Assembly: GCA_019510435.1 (NCBI GenBank)
Contig: JAEKKJ010000020.1
Coordinates: 16,011-80,010 of the forward strand
From: Caulobacterales bacterium
GTDB lineage: Bacteria > Pseudomonadota > Alphaproteobacteria > Caulobacterales > Caulobacteraceae
DNA: 64,000 bases
Direction: 5' to 3'
Shown one piece after another: positions 10,524 through 19,356 of this stretch. A program made the translations under genes and the position numbers. Each line of letters starts with the position of its first letter. The stretch's first letter is position 1. The notes beneath the pieces were generated by a model, which did no database searches, was not told the DNA's origin, and worked only from the letters and a program-made list of their open reading frames with translations.

Positions 10524-11306
10524 ATGGCGGGACGGGTGGACGGCAAGGTGGCCCTGGTCACCGGCGGAGCCAGCGGGATCGGACGTCGGTGCGCCGAGCG
10601 GCTGGCCGCCGAAGGCGCGAGCGTGGTCATCACCGACATCCAGGACCACCTGGGCGGTGAGGTCGTCGCCGGCGTTCAGAAGGCCGGGGGCCAGGCCAGC
10701 TACATCCGCCACGACGTCACCAGCGAGGACGCCTGGATCGACGTCATCGCCCAGGTCCGCGCCCGCCACGGCCGGCTGGACATCCTGGTGAACAACGCCG
10801 GCATCGGCCTGGGCGGCTCGATCCTGGACATGACCCTGGCCGACTGGCGCAAGCAGACGGCGGTCAACCTGGACGGCGTCTTCCTGGGCGTGAAGCATTC
10901 GATCCCGCTGATGCGCGAGGGCGGCGGCGGCTCGATCATCAACATGTCCTCGGTGGCCGGGCTGAAGGGTGCACCCACCCTGGCCGGCTACTGCGCCACC
11001 AAGGGCGGCGTGCGCCTGTTCACCAAGGCCGTGGCCCTGGAGTGCGCCAACGCCAAGGACGGCGTGCGGGTCAACTCGGTCCACCCGGGCATCATCGAGA
11101 CGCCGATCTGGGTGACGGTCTCCGGCGGCCAGCCGGGCGTCAACGCCCCGCCGGACCTGGACGCCATGTCGGAAATGGCCGTGCCGATGGGCGTCAAGGG
11201 CGTGCCGGACGACATCGCCAATGGCGTCCTGTGGCTGGCCTCGGACGAGAGTCGCTACGTCACGGGCGCGGAACTGGTGATCGACGGCGGGCTCAGCGTC
11301 CGCTAA
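10524..11306 (+). CDS. Short-chain dehydrogenase/reductase
   Basis: A 260-residue classical SDR oxidoreductase using NAD(P)H. The cofactor motif TGGASGIG is at 13-20, NNAG at 90-93, catalytic Ser at 142/143 and YxxxK at 156-160 (YCATK). It has the closing GAELVIDGG typical of SDRs. Acidic ITDIQD after the second strand favours NAD over NADP. Overall pattern resembles the cyclopentanol/3-alpha-hydroxysteroid dehydrogenase group; the substrate cannot be told. The following kinase gene starts nine bases after its stop, so they are probably co-transcribed. Confidence 0.92.
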   Translation: MAGRVDGKVALVTGGASGIGRRCAERLAAEGASVVITDIQDHLGGEVVAGVQKAGGQASYIRHDVTSEDAWIDVIAQVRARHGRLDILVNNAGIGLGGSILDMTLADWRKQTAVNLDGVFLGVKHSIPLMREGGGGSIINMSSVAGLKGAPTLAGYCATKGGVRLFTKAVALECANAKDGVRVNSVHPGIIETPIWVTVSGGQPGVNAPPDLDAMSEMAVPMGVKGVPDDIANGVLWLASDESRYVTGAELVIDGGLSVR

Positions 11307-11315
11307 GCGCGGGCC

Positions 11316-11816
11316 ATGCCCCCTACCCTGCATGTGATCTTCGGCCCCTCGGGCGCCGGCAAGACGACCTACGCCCACGCCTTCGCCCGCCGGGAGAAGG
11401 CGGTGGCCTTCATCCTGGACGACTGGATGGCGCGGCTGTTCGCGCCCGACATGCCCGAGCCGATCGAATACGAGTGGATGATCGAGCGGGTGGGCCGCTG
11501 CGAGGCGCAGATCTGGTCGACGGCCGCCGGCGTGCTGGCCGCGGGCACGTCCGTGATCCTCGACATCGGCCTGATGCGCAGGGCCGACCGGGCCCGGGTG
11601 CGCGACATCGCCGACGCCGCCGGCCTGCCCCTACAATGGCACTTCGTCACCGCCAGCGCCGAGGCGCGGCGGGCCCGCGTGGCCGAGCGCAACGTCATCC
11701 GCGGCGAGAACTTCGCCATCGCCGTGACGCCCGAGATGTTCGACTTCATCGAGGGCGTCTTCGAGGCGCCGGAGCCGGACGAGCTGGCGGGCGCGACGAT
11801 CAGCGAGAGCGCCTGA
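11316..11816 (+). CDS. Small P-loop (zeta-toxin-like) kinase
   Basis: A 166-residue ATP-binding protein. A P-loop lies at the N-terminus (VIFGPSGAGKTTYA), followed by LDDWMARLF, where Asp replaces the Asp/Glu of gluconate- or zeta-type kinases. A Walker-B-like VILDIGLM follows, and a lid with repeated Arg (RADRARVR, EARRARVAERN) closes the site. Family members phosphorylate small molecules, including aminoglycosides or UDP-sugars, or act as repair kinases. No antitoxin partner is nearby, so I do not call it a toxin. It follows the SDR gene closely. Confidence 0.8.
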   Translation: MPPTLHVIFGPSGAGKTTYAHAFARREKAVAFILDDWMARLFAPDMPEPIEYEWMIERVGRCEAQIWSTAAGVLAAGTSVILDIGLMRRADRARVRDIADAAGLPLQWHFVTASAEARRARVAERNVIRGENFAIAVTPEMFDFIEGVFEAPEPDELAGATISESA

Positions 11817-11825
11817 ACCGCCGCC

Positions 11826-12464
11826 TCAGGTCGCGGCGCCCACCGGGAAGAGGTGCGATGGCCAGGTGGCGTCGGCGGCGCGGTGGAAGGCCGGGCGGGC
11901 GGTGAGGCGGGCGTTGTAGTCCAGGAGGACCGGCGTCTCCGGCAGCAGCTTCTGGTACAGTAGCCGCGAGATCGTGCCGCCCAGCACCACGTCGGCGGCG
12001 CTGAAGCGGTCGCCCAGCAGGTACTTGCGGCCGGTCAGCACCCCGGTCAGCACCGCGACCATGTCCTCGAACGAGCCGAAGCTGACCCCGAACCCGGGAA
12101 GATCGATCTTCTGCTCGTGCAGGGTCGCCACCGGGTCCACCACCGCCGTCGAGAACACCATCCACTTCAGGTAGGCGCCCCGGTCGGCATGCTCGATGCG
12201 CGGCGCGAGCTGGCCATAGCTGTAGCGGTCCGCCAGGTAGATGGCGATCGCCGGGTTCTCGCTGACCACCACCTCGCCGTCGGTCAGGGTCGGCACCTTG
12301 CCGGCCGGGTTCAGCTTCAGGAATTCGGGGTCCTTCTGCTCGCCCTTGCGGATGTCCACGGTGCGCACGTCGAACGGAACGCCGATCTCCTCCAGCATCC
12401 AGTAGGCGGTGAACGCCCGGCTGGCTGGCGAGTGATAGAGGGTGATCCCGCGCTTGGCGGCCAT
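11826..12464 (-). CDS. Glutathione S-transferase family protein
   Basis: A 212-residue cytosolic GST. The N-terminal thioredoxin fold (about 1-80) shows YHSPASRAFTAYWMLEEIGV, KLNPAGKVPTL with the cis-Pro, and SENPAIAIYLADRY, where the Ser/Glu contact the gamma-glutamyl group. The helical C-terminal domain (about 90-205) includes the N-capping pattern FSAADVVLGGTI. The substrate is unknown. Convergent with the P-loop kinase and divergent from greA. Confidence 0.92.
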   Translation of the reverse strand: MAAKRGITLYHSPASRAFTAYWMLEEIGVPFDVRTVDIRKGEQKDPEFLKLNPAGKVPTLTDGEVVVSENPAIAIYLADRYSYGQLAPRIEHADRGAYLKWMVFSTAVVDPVATLHEQKIDLPGFGVSFGSFEDMVAVLTGVLTGRKYLLGDRFSAADVVLGGTISRLLYQKLLPETPVLLDYNARLTARPAFHRAADATWPSHLFPVGAAT

Positions 12465-12659
12465 GGCGCTCTCCTCGAAGAGCCCCTAAGCTAAGGTGGA
12501 AAGCCGCAAGGGCAAGGCGCGCCGCGATCTCTATCAAAAGAGACTGGGCGACCGGTGCTCTTGATTTTTGCGCCGCACAATCCTAGCCTATTTGCCCCCG
12601 GGACGCCTGCGCCCGCGGCCCGGGCCAGGGGATCAGATCAGGGCGAACTTCGAGTCACG

Positions 12660-13133
12660 ATGGAAAAAGTTCCGATGACCGTCGAGGGCTACAATGCTCT
12701 CGACGAAGAACTGAAGCGTTTGAAAACGCTGGAGCGTCCGGCGGTGATCGCCGCGATCGCCGAAGCGCGATCGCACGGCGACCTGTCCGAAAACGCCGAA
12801 TACCATGCCGCTAAGGAGCGGCAGGGCTGGATCGAAGGCCAGATCGCCGAGATCGAGGACCGCATGGCCCGCGCCCAGGTGATCGACGTCTCGAAGCTCA
12901 GCGGCAGCCAGGTGAAATTCGGCGCCACCGTCTCGGTGGTGGACGAGGACACCGAGGAAGAGGCCCGCTACCAGATCGTGGGCGAGCACGAGGCCGACGT
13001 GAAGCGCGGCCGCGTCTCCATCACCTCGCCGATCGCGCGCGCGATCATCGGCAAGGAGAGCGGCGACGTGGTCGAGGTCAACACGCCCGGCGGCGTGAAG
13101 GCCTACGAGATCACCAAGGTGGAGTGGGTCTGA
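12660..13133 (+). CDS. greA: Transcription elongation factor GreA
   Basis: A 157-residue protein that rescues backtracked RNA polymerase by stimulating transcript cleavage. The N-terminal coiled coil (about 1-76) has the conserved [16 protein letters not shown] tip with its acidic residues. The C-terminal FKBP-like domain shows [11 protein letters not shown] and [22 protein letters not shown] sequence. The ATG at 12660 gives the standard N-terminus MEKVPMT; the upstream frame reads non-conserved sequence. The ELM1-family gene follows after ten bases. Confidence 0.97.
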   Translation: MEKVPMTVEGYNALDEELKRLKTLERPAVIAAIAEARSHGDLSENAEYHAAKERQGWIEGQIAEIEDRMARAQVIDVSKLSGSQVKFGATVSVVDEDTEEEARYQIVGEHEADVKRGRVSITSPIARAIIGKESGDVVEVNTPGGVKAYEITKVEWV

Positions 13134-13143
13134 GCCCAAGCCC

Positions 13144-14112
13144 ATGGACGGGCCCCGTCCCTTAAGGATCTGGGCCGTCTCCGACGGGCGCGCCGGCATC
13201 GAGGCCCAGGCTCTGGGCCTCGCCGAGGCGGTGGCGCGTCGCCGCCCCGCCCTGGTGACGGCCAAGCGCATCCGCTGGAAGGCGGGTCTCGGCCGCCTGC
13301 CCTGGCGGCTGATCCCGCCGTCGGCCCGCACCGGCGACCCGATCGCCCCACCCTGGCCCGATATCTGGATCGCGGCCGGGCGCGCGACCCTGCCGCTCTC
13401 GACCCGGATGCTGGGCTGGAGTGGCGGCCGCACCTTCGTCGTCCAGACCCAGGACCCCAAGGCCCCGCTCGGCGCGTTCGACCTGGTGGTGCCGCCCGAA
13501 CATGACGGGCTTACGGGCGACAACGTCTTCCCGATCCTCGGCGCCCCCAACCGGCTGAGTCCGGAGAAACTGGCCGTCGAGCTGGCGCGGTTTTCCGACC
13601 GGCTCGGGGCCCTGCCGCACCCGCGCGTCGCGGTGATCGTGGGCGGCGATTCCAAGGCCCATCGCCTGCCGGCCTCGCGCGCCCTGGCCATGGCGCACGA
13701 GATCGCCGCCGCGGTGCGGGCCGCCGGCGGCTCGATCCTGGTGAGCTACACCCGCCGCACGCCGCCCGCCGCCCGCGAGGCGATGACCCGGGCGCTCGCG
13801 ACCCTGCCGGGGATCATCTGGGACGGGACCGGCGACAATCCCTACTTCGCCTTCCTGGCCGCAGCGGACGCGATCCTGGTGACCGAGGACTCCACCAACC
13901 TCGCCACCGACGCGGCCAGCACCGGCAAGCCCTTGTTTATCCTGGCGATGGAGGGGCGCAGCCCGAAGTTCGAGCGCTTCCACGCCGAGCTGGGGCGACG
14001 TGGCGTCGCACGTCCCTTCGCCGGCGAATTGAGCGCCCCGCCCTACACGCCCCTTGCGGAAACCGAGCGCGCGGCCTCAGAACTGTTGCGCCGATACGAC
14101 GGACGGCCCTGA
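13144..14112 (+). CDS. ELM1-family protein
   Basis: A 322-residue protein of the ELM1 family, named after a plant mitochondrial fission factor and widespread in alphaproteobacteria. It has the N-terminal IWAVSDGRAGIEAQALGLAEAV, TFVVQTQDPKAPLGAFDLVVPPEHDG, and VAVIVGGDSKAH, and a C-terminal half with WDGTGDNPYFAFLAAADAILVTEDSTNLATDA. The two halves suggest a GT-B glycosyltransferase-like fold, so a sugar transfer role is plausible but undemonstrated. Probably co-transcribed with greA. Confidence 0.88.
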   Translation: MDGPRPLRIWAVSDGRAGIEAQALGLAEAVARRRPALVTAKRIRWKAGLGRLPWRLIPPSARTGDPIAPPWPDIWIAAGRATLPLSTRMLGWSGGRTFVVQTQDPKAPLGAFDLVVPPEHDGLTGDNVFPILGAPNRLSPEKLAVELARFSDRLGALPHPRVAVIVGGDSKAHRLPASRALAMAHEIAAAVRAAGGSILVSYTRRTPPAAREAMTRALATLPGIIWDGTGDNPYFAFLAAADAILVTEDSTNLATDAASTGKPLFILAMEGRSPKFERFHAELGRRGVARPFAGELSAPPYTPLAETERAASELLRRYDGRP

Positions 14113-14242
14113 ACGGCGGACAAAACACAACTTAAAGCAATGGCTTCTTGCCGGTCTCTCGTGGTCCGGTAACTTTAGCTAAGGAATTCTGGATACCCTC
14201 CCGGGCAAGGGACATCGCTGATTCGTTTTTGGGGGCCGCACA

Positions 14243-16846
14243 GTGGCGACTTATTTCTTCGAGCAGATCACGGCCGACCAGGCCCTCGCCTTCAGCAGCG
14301 CCGCTGGCGACCAGCTGATCATCCAGACTCAAGGCGTCACGGCCGCCCAGATGTCGGTGGCGTTCGTGCCGTTCACCATCAGCACGCCGGACATGATCGT
14401 CCTGACCGGCGCGGGCCGCACGGTCACCTTCAGCGACCCCAACGGCTTCCGGGCTCCGTCCAACACCGGCGGCTCGGCCGCGATCTTCCCTGACGGCTCC
14501 CTGCTGTACGCGGGGACCACGGGCGCCGACACCGTGACCGGCACGGCCGCGGCCGACGGCCTCTACGGCGGCCTGGGCGACGACACGCTGGACGGCAGCG
14601 CGGGCAACGATCTCCTCCAGGGCAACCAGGGCAACGACACCCTGAACGGCGGCTCCGGCGACGACGTCATCTATGGCGGCAAGGACAACGACGTCATCGA
14701 CGTCGGCACGGGCACCGGCCCGGCGGTGATGCAGTTCGCCCAGGGCAACCTCGGCGACGACACCATCACCGGCAGCGTCGGCGCCGACCTCCTGCTCGGC
14801 GGCCAGGGCAACGACCAGATCACCGGCGGCGGCGGCAACGACTTCCTGCTGGGCAACCTGGGCAACGACACCGTCACCGGCTCGGCCGGCAGCGACACGA
14901 TCCAGGGCCAGGACGGCGACGACGTGCTGAACGGCGGCGCGAGCGGCAGCGATTCCCTCGACGGCGGCGATGGCAATGACAACATCACGACCGGCGCGGG
15001 CGTCAACATCATCAGCGGCGGCAACGGCAACGACACGGTCGACGCCAGCGCCAGCGGCCCCGACACCATCACCCTGGGCGCCGGCGACGACAAGCTGATC
15101 GGCGGCGCGGGCGCGGACCTGATCGACGGCGGTGCGGGCAACAACACCATCGGCGGCGGCGCGGGGGCCAACACCATCACGGCCGGCGTCGGCAACGACG
15201 TCGTCACCACCGGCACGGGCTCCAGCAGCATCTCCACCAGCGACGGCGATGACACCATCACCGCCGGGGCCGGCGCCAACACGATCCTCGCCGGGGCCGG
15301 CAACGACAAGGTCACCAGCGGCGCGGGCGACGACAGCATCAACCTGGGCGACGGGGATGACACCCTGACCTCGGGCGGCGGCGGCGCCGACACGGTCGAC
15401 GGCGGCAACGGCGCCAACAACATCACCCTCACCGCCGGCGGCTCGGTCATCACCGGCACGGGCGCCGACACCATCGACGGCGGCGCGGGCGACGTGTCCA
15501 TCAGCTCGGGCTCCGGCAACGACAACGTCACCACCGGCGCCGGCAACGACAGCGCGACCCTGGGCGACGGCGACGACACCCTGACCGATGGCGGCGGCAT
15601 CAACACCGTCTCGGGCGGCAACGGCAACGACAACATCACCACCGGGACCGGCGCCGACACCATCGATGCCGGCGAGGGGAACAACACCGTCGCCGCCAGC
15701 GCGGGCAACAACAGCCTGACCAGCGGCGCCGGCAACGACAACCTGAGCTCGACCGGGAGCGGCAACGACACCTATTCGTCCGGCAGCGGCGACGACACCA
15801 TCTCCAGCGCCGGCGGCCTCGATCTCATCAACGCCGGGGCCGGCAACGACAGCATCACCTTCACGGGCCGCGGCTCGGTGATCGCGGCGGACGGCGACGA
15901 CACCATCGACGGCCACACCAGCACGGTCGACAACATCGTCGACGGCGGCAACGGCAATGACAGCGTCAGCCTCGGCTCGGGCAACGACACCATCACGGGC
16001 GGCGCGGGCAACGACACGATCTCCGCCGGAACCGGCCTGAACTCCGTCGACCTCGGCGCCGGCGACAACCAAGGGACGGTCGGGGCGCTTTCCAGCACGA
16101 TTACCGGGGGCGCCGGCAACGACACCATCACCGCCGGCAACGGCGGCAACAGCATCAACGTCGGCGACGGCGCCAACTCGGTCACCTCGGGGACCGGGGC
16201 GGACACCATCACGACGGGCGCCGGCGCCGACACCATCGTCGGCGGCGGCACGGCCAGCGACTCGATCAGCGCAGGTGGCGGCAACGACACCATCAGCGGG
16301 TCGGGCTCGATCGACGCTGGGACCGGTGACGACACCATCGCCGGCTCGGGCGCCTCCGACACCATCCTCGGCGGCGACGGCAACGACACGATGTCCGGCT
16401 CGGGCGTGCTCACGGGCGGCCTCGGCAACGACACCATCGCCGGCGGCGCGACGGCCGACACCATCACCGGCGGTTCGGGCGTGGACAAGCTGACCGGCAA
16501 CGGCGGCGCTGACGTGTTCCAGTTCAGCACCGGCGAGACGGGCATCACGGTGGCCACGGCCGACTCGATCACCGACTTCGCCGCCGGCACGGACAAGCTG
16601 AAGTTCGGCCTGGCCGCGGGTTCGGGGACGAACTTCTACGTCGGCGCCGCCGGCGGGGCGGACGACTTCGCTGCGGCCCAGACCGCCGCCAACGCCCACC
16701 TCACCGGCACGGTGACCTACGCCTCGATCACCTACAACGCGGCCGGCACGACCGCGGTGTTCGTGGACACCAACGGCGACCACATCGCCGACGAGGTGGT
16801 GATCCTGGTCGGGGGCGCGACCCTGACCTCGGGCGACATCATCTAA
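14243..16846 (+). CDS. Secreted RTX-repeat (Ca2+-binding) protein
   Basis: An 867-residue acidic protein with almost no Cys. It starts at a GTG preceded by GGGGG. Residues 1-90 form a non-repeat domain. From about 92 to 755 it is built of Gly/Asp-rich RTX nonapeptides (GGxGxDxhx, such as GGLGDDTLDG and GGNGNDTVDA) that bind calcium as a beta roll. Residues 756-867 form a C-terminal domain (ADSITDFAAGTDKLKFG, then VTYASITYN) as in type I secretion substrates, and there is no N-terminal signal peptide. It is probably a secreted S-layer- or biofilm-type protein. No type I transporter genes are present in this window. Confidence 0.92.
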   Translation: MATYFFEQITADQALAFSSAAGDQLIIQTQGVTAAQMSVAFVPFTISTPDMIVLTGAGRTVTFSDPNGFRAPSNTGGSAAIFPDGSLLYAGTTGADTVTGTAAADGLYGGLGDDTLDGSAGNDLLQGNQGNDTLNGGSGDDVIYGGKDNDVIDVGTGTGPAVMQFAQGNLGDDTITGSVGADLLLGGQGNDQITGGGGNDFLLGNLGNDTVTGSAGSDTIQGQDGDDVLNGGASGSDSLDGGDGNDNITTGAGVNIISGGNGNDTVDASASGPDTITLGAGDDKLIGGAGADLIDGGAGNNTIGGGAGANTITAGVGNDVVTTGTGSSSISTSDGDDTITAGAGANTILAGAGNDKVTSGAGDDSINLGDGDDTLTSGGGGADTVDGGNGANNITLTAGGSVITGTGADTIDGGAGDVSISSGSGNDNVTTGAGNDSATLGDGDDTLTDGGGINTVSGGNGNDNITTGTGADTIDAGEGNNTVAASAGNNSLTSGAGNDNLSSTGSGNDTYSSGSGDDTISSAGGLDLINAGAGNDSITFTGRGSVIAADGDDTIDGHTSTVDNIVDGGNGNDSVSLGSGNDTITGGAGNDTISAGTGLNSVDLGAGDNQGTVGALSSTITGGAGNDTITAGNGGNSINVGDGANSVTSGTGADTITTGAGADTIVGGGTASDSISAGGGNDTISGSGSIDAGTGDDTIAGSGASDTILGGDGNDTMSGSGVLTGGLGNDTIAGGATADTITGGSGVDKLTGNGGADVFQFSTGETGITVATADSITDFAAGTDKLKFGLAAGSGTNFYVGAAGGADDFAAAQTAANAHLTGTVTYASITYNAAGTTAVFVDTNGDHIADEVVILVGGATLTSGDII

Positions 16847-16870
16847 CGGCCAGCACGGCCGACCTTTCAG

Positions 16871-16976
16871 GGCCGCCCTTCGGGGCGGCCCTTTTGCTTG
16901 GTAGAGGCGCCGCCCTTCGCGGCGGCCCTTTTGCTTTGGTTGAGGTGCCGCCCTTCGGGGCGGCCCTTTGCTTTTG
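16871..16976 (+). terminator. Triple tandem terminator hairpins
   Basis: Three near-identical hairpins stand in a row 25 bases after the RTX stop codon. Each is CCGCCC-TTCG-like loop-GGGCGG followed by a T-run (CCCTTTTGCTT). The stems start at 16873, 16910 and 16948, a period of 37-38 bases. They read as repeated intrinsic terminators, the third with a shorter T-tract. The arrangement would insulate the highly expressed RTX gene from the next gene. Confidence 0.85.
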
Positions 16977-17046
16977 GGGCGCATCGGCGCATGTGCGGGG
17001 CGATGAGCGCCATCCTGCCGCCGCCTTTGCCGGGCGATTTCGCCCC

Positions 17047-18069
17047 ATGAGCGGACCCCGGATCCTGTTCGTGGTCAACGCCGGCCCCACGGTCGGCGGA
17101 GGCCACGTCATGCGCAGCCTGACCCTCGCGCGGGCCCTCGAAGGCCAGGGCGCCGCCACCGTCTTCGCCGGCCCGCGGGCCATGGCCGAGCTGCTGGACG
17201 CCTTCTCGCCCGACAGCTCTCGCCAGGTGGCGGACGACGCCGCCGCGGCCGCTGCGCGCGAAACCTTCGACGCCATCGTCTTCGACCACTACGGCCTGGC
17301 CGAGCCGGACCACCGCGCCCTCGCCCGCGGCAAGCCCAGCCTGGTGATCGACGACCTGGCCGACCGGCCGATCGGCGGCGACCTGGTGCTGGACTCCGGG
17401 CCGGGCCGCAAGGCCGAGGACTATCTGGGCAAGGCGCCGGAGGACGCGCGCCTGCTGCTGGGCCCGCAGTTCGCGCCCGTACGGCCCGAGTTCGCCGCCC
17501 TGCGCGAACCCGCCCTGGCCTGGCGCGGCGAGCCCGTGCTGCGGATCCTGGTCAGCCTCGGCCTCACCGACGTTGGCGGCGTCACGGCGCGCATCGTCGA
17601 GCGGCTGCGGCCGCGGGTGAACGAGGTTGGGCTGGACGTGGTGCTGGGCGCCGCCGCCCCCAGCCTGCCGGGCCTCGCCAAGGTCGCCCGCCACGACCCG
17701 CGGCTGGTGCTCCACGTAGACACGCCGCACATGGCCAGGCTGACGGCGGAGGCCGATATCGGGGTCGGCGCCGCCGGCTCCTCCACCTGGGAGCGATGCG
17801 TCCTGGGCCTGCCCAGCCTGATGGTGGTGCTGGCCGACAACCAGCGGGCCGCCGCCCGGGCGATCGCCGAGCGCGAGGCGGCCCTGGTCGTGGATCTGGC
17901 CCAGCCGGATTTCGAGGCCGCGTTCGACCGGGCGCTGCTGCGTCTGCTGCGCGACGGCGACCTGCGCCGCAAGCTGGCGGCCGCCAGCGCCGAGGTCTGC
18001 GACGGCCTGGGGGCCGGCCGGGTGGCGGAGGTGTTCCTGCGGCTGATCGCGGGCCGCGCACCTGTCTGA
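17047..18069 (+). CDS. pseG: PseG-like UDP-sugar hydrolase (pseudaminic acid pathway)
   Basis: A 340-residue GT-B-fold hydrolase that releases UDP from UDP-2,4-diacetamido-2,4,6-trideoxy-beta-L-altropyranose in pseudaminic acid synthesis (FlmD in Caulobacter). N-terminal FVVNAGPTVGGGHVMRSLTLARAL carries the GGGHV-x-R signature including the catalytic His. DAIVFDHYGL and VIDDLADRPI follow. The C-terminal UDP-binding half has GVGAAGSSTWERCVLGLPSLMVVLADNQ, typical of PseG. The ATG at 17047 sits at the family start. Other pseudaminic genes in the window: pseI at 29344-30399; pseB, pseC, pseF and pseH are not here. Confidence 0.88.
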   Translation: MSGPRILFVVNAGPTVGGGHVMRSLTLARALEGQGAATVFAGPRAMAELLDAFSPDSSRQVADDAAAAAARETFDAIVFDHYGLAEPDHRALARGKPSLVIDDLADRPIGGDLVLDSGPGRKAEDYLGKAPEDARLLLGPQFAPVRPEFAALREPALAWRGEPVLRILVSLGLTDVGGVTARIVERLRPRVNEVGLDVVLGAAAPSLPGLAKVARHDPRLVLHVDTPHMARLTAEADIGVGAAGSSTWERCVLGLPSLMVVLADNQRAAARAIAEREAALVVDLAQPDFEAAFDRALLRLLRDGDLRRKLAAASAEVCDGLGAGRVAEVFLRLIAGRAPV

Positions 18070-18075
18070 CCCGCC

Positions 18076-19266
18076 TCAGCCTGCGAGGGCCTCGGCCGCG
18101 TCGAGGCCGTCCAGCACATGGCGAAGATCGACCTGCAGGTTGCGGTCGGGGGAATTGGGATCGAAGGCGTCCTCGCCCGGCGCCGGCTCTGCGCTCACGT
18201 GCACGATGGTCCCCGCCCCGGCCGCGGCCGCCAGCCGCCGCCAGTACCAGTAGCCCGGGCTGCGGTGCTTCATCACCACCACCACCGGGCAGTCGGGCGG
18301 ACAGAAGACCAGGTTGGTGATCGCCGCGCCGGTGGTCCCCGCCACCATCCGCGCCCGTGAGAACAGGGCGACCTGCGCCTCGAGCGACAGCCGGTCGGTC
18401 TCCACGACCTGGAACCCGCGCGCGGTCAGCGCCGCCTCGATCTCCGGCTCGTTGACCAGGTGGCGCACCACGGTGTTGCGGCGGAGCAGGAACAGCTTGG
18501 GCCGCTCCCCGCCTTCGTCTTCGCCGCCCGCCCCGCTCCGTAGCGCCGCCACGCTGGCCCGCAGGGCCGCGCTGGCGAACAGGCCGTCGACGATCGCCTC
18601 CCGCGGCTGTGGCCGCAGCTTGAAGGCGCCGTAGCCGGTGGGCGAGACGTTGTGCAGCACGCCCACCCGCACCGCCTGGTCCACGGCCAGGCGCACGATC
18701 TCCACGTCCCGGCCAGCCACCAGGCCGATGGAGCGCATCAGGTTCGGATGCAGGTCGGCGTCGACGATCAGCGGCGCGACCCCCGGCCCCACCGCGCGCA
18801 GATAGGCGGCGATCCGCGGCAGCACCTCGGTCATCCAGTGGGCGTAGTTGGCCGAGCTGCCGTCGGTGAAGGCGGCCGCTTCCGGCAGGTAGCCCACCGC
18901 GAAGGGATCGCCACCGCCCCACGCCGCGGACACCCCGTCCTCGGAGATCGTCAGGCGGGTGTAGTACTCCTCCGGCGTGATGTCGGTCGCATGGACGATC
19001 AGGCCGTGGCGCACGATGGCCTCGGGCGTGGTCAGCAGGTTCGACTTGCCGCGCACCACCACCTCGCGCAGCGTTGTCACCGTCACCGCGGGGAAGTCGT
19101 AGGCCAGGGGCGCGCGGCCATGGAACGCCGCCTCCGACGCCGGAAGCACCACCGGCGGGCCCATCTCCACCCGCTCGGCGGAGAACAGCTCGCGTCGCGC
19201 CAGGCCCTGCGCCCGCGCATAGGCCGCCTCGCTCACGAAGGGCAGGATCAGGCGCGCGGCGGGCAT
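18076..19266 (-). CDS. Glycosyltransferase family 61 protein
   Basis: A 396-residue putative glycosyltransferase of the GT61 (DUF563) family. The signature appears as ANYAHWMTEVLPRIAAY at about residues 138-154, then RRNTVVRHLVNEPEIEAALTARGFQVVETDRLSLEAQVALFSRARMVAGTTGAAITNLVFCPPDCPV in the C-terminal half (the conserved EQ...LF and GxxGA positions). No membrane segment. Acceptor is unknown; context in a flagellin/polysaccharide sugar region suggests modification of a surface glycan or protein. It is on the opposite strand to pseG and the FlmG-like gene. Confidence 0.85.
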   Translation of the reverse strand: MPAARLILPFVSEAAYARAQGLARRELFSAERVEMGPPVVLPASEAAFHGRAPLAYDFPAVTVTTLREVVVRGKSNLLTTPEAIVRHGLIVHATDITPEEYYTRLTISEDGVSAAWGGGDPFAVGYLPEAAAFTDGSSANYAHWMTEVLPRIAAYLRAVGPGVAPLIVDADLHPNLMRSIGLVAGRDVEIVRLAVDQAVRVGVLHNVSPTGYGAFKLRPQPREAIVDGLFASAALRASVAALRSGAGGEDEGGERPKLFLLRRNTVVRHLVNEPEIEAALTARGFQVVETDRLSLEAQVALFSRARMVAGTTGAAITNLVFCPPDCPVVVVMKHRSPGYWYWRRLAAAAGAGTIVHVSAEPAPGEDAFDPNSPDRNLQVDLRHVLDGLDAAEALAG

Positions 19267-19356
19267 GGGCTCCAGGTCGCGGTGGGTGACACCGGCTCAG
19301 GTTCGGCGGATCATCCTGACGCAATCTGCGATTCCAAGCGCGCCCCGCGAGCCGCC

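Noticed and set aside
11316..11816. Zeta-type toxin of a toxin-antitoxin pair
   Set aside because: No antitoxin gene is adjacent; the operon partner is a dehydrogenase, so a metabolic kinase is the safer call.
14570..16500. Short repeats resembling a CRISPR array
   Set aside because: The repeat units are 18-27-base coding nonapeptides in one continuous frame with no constant spacer length.
14132..16984. 950-residue frame on the minus strand over the RTX gene
   Set aside because: Shadow of repetitive RTX codons, consisting of Val/Gly/Ala repeats; the plus-strand frame has the true calcium-binding pattern.
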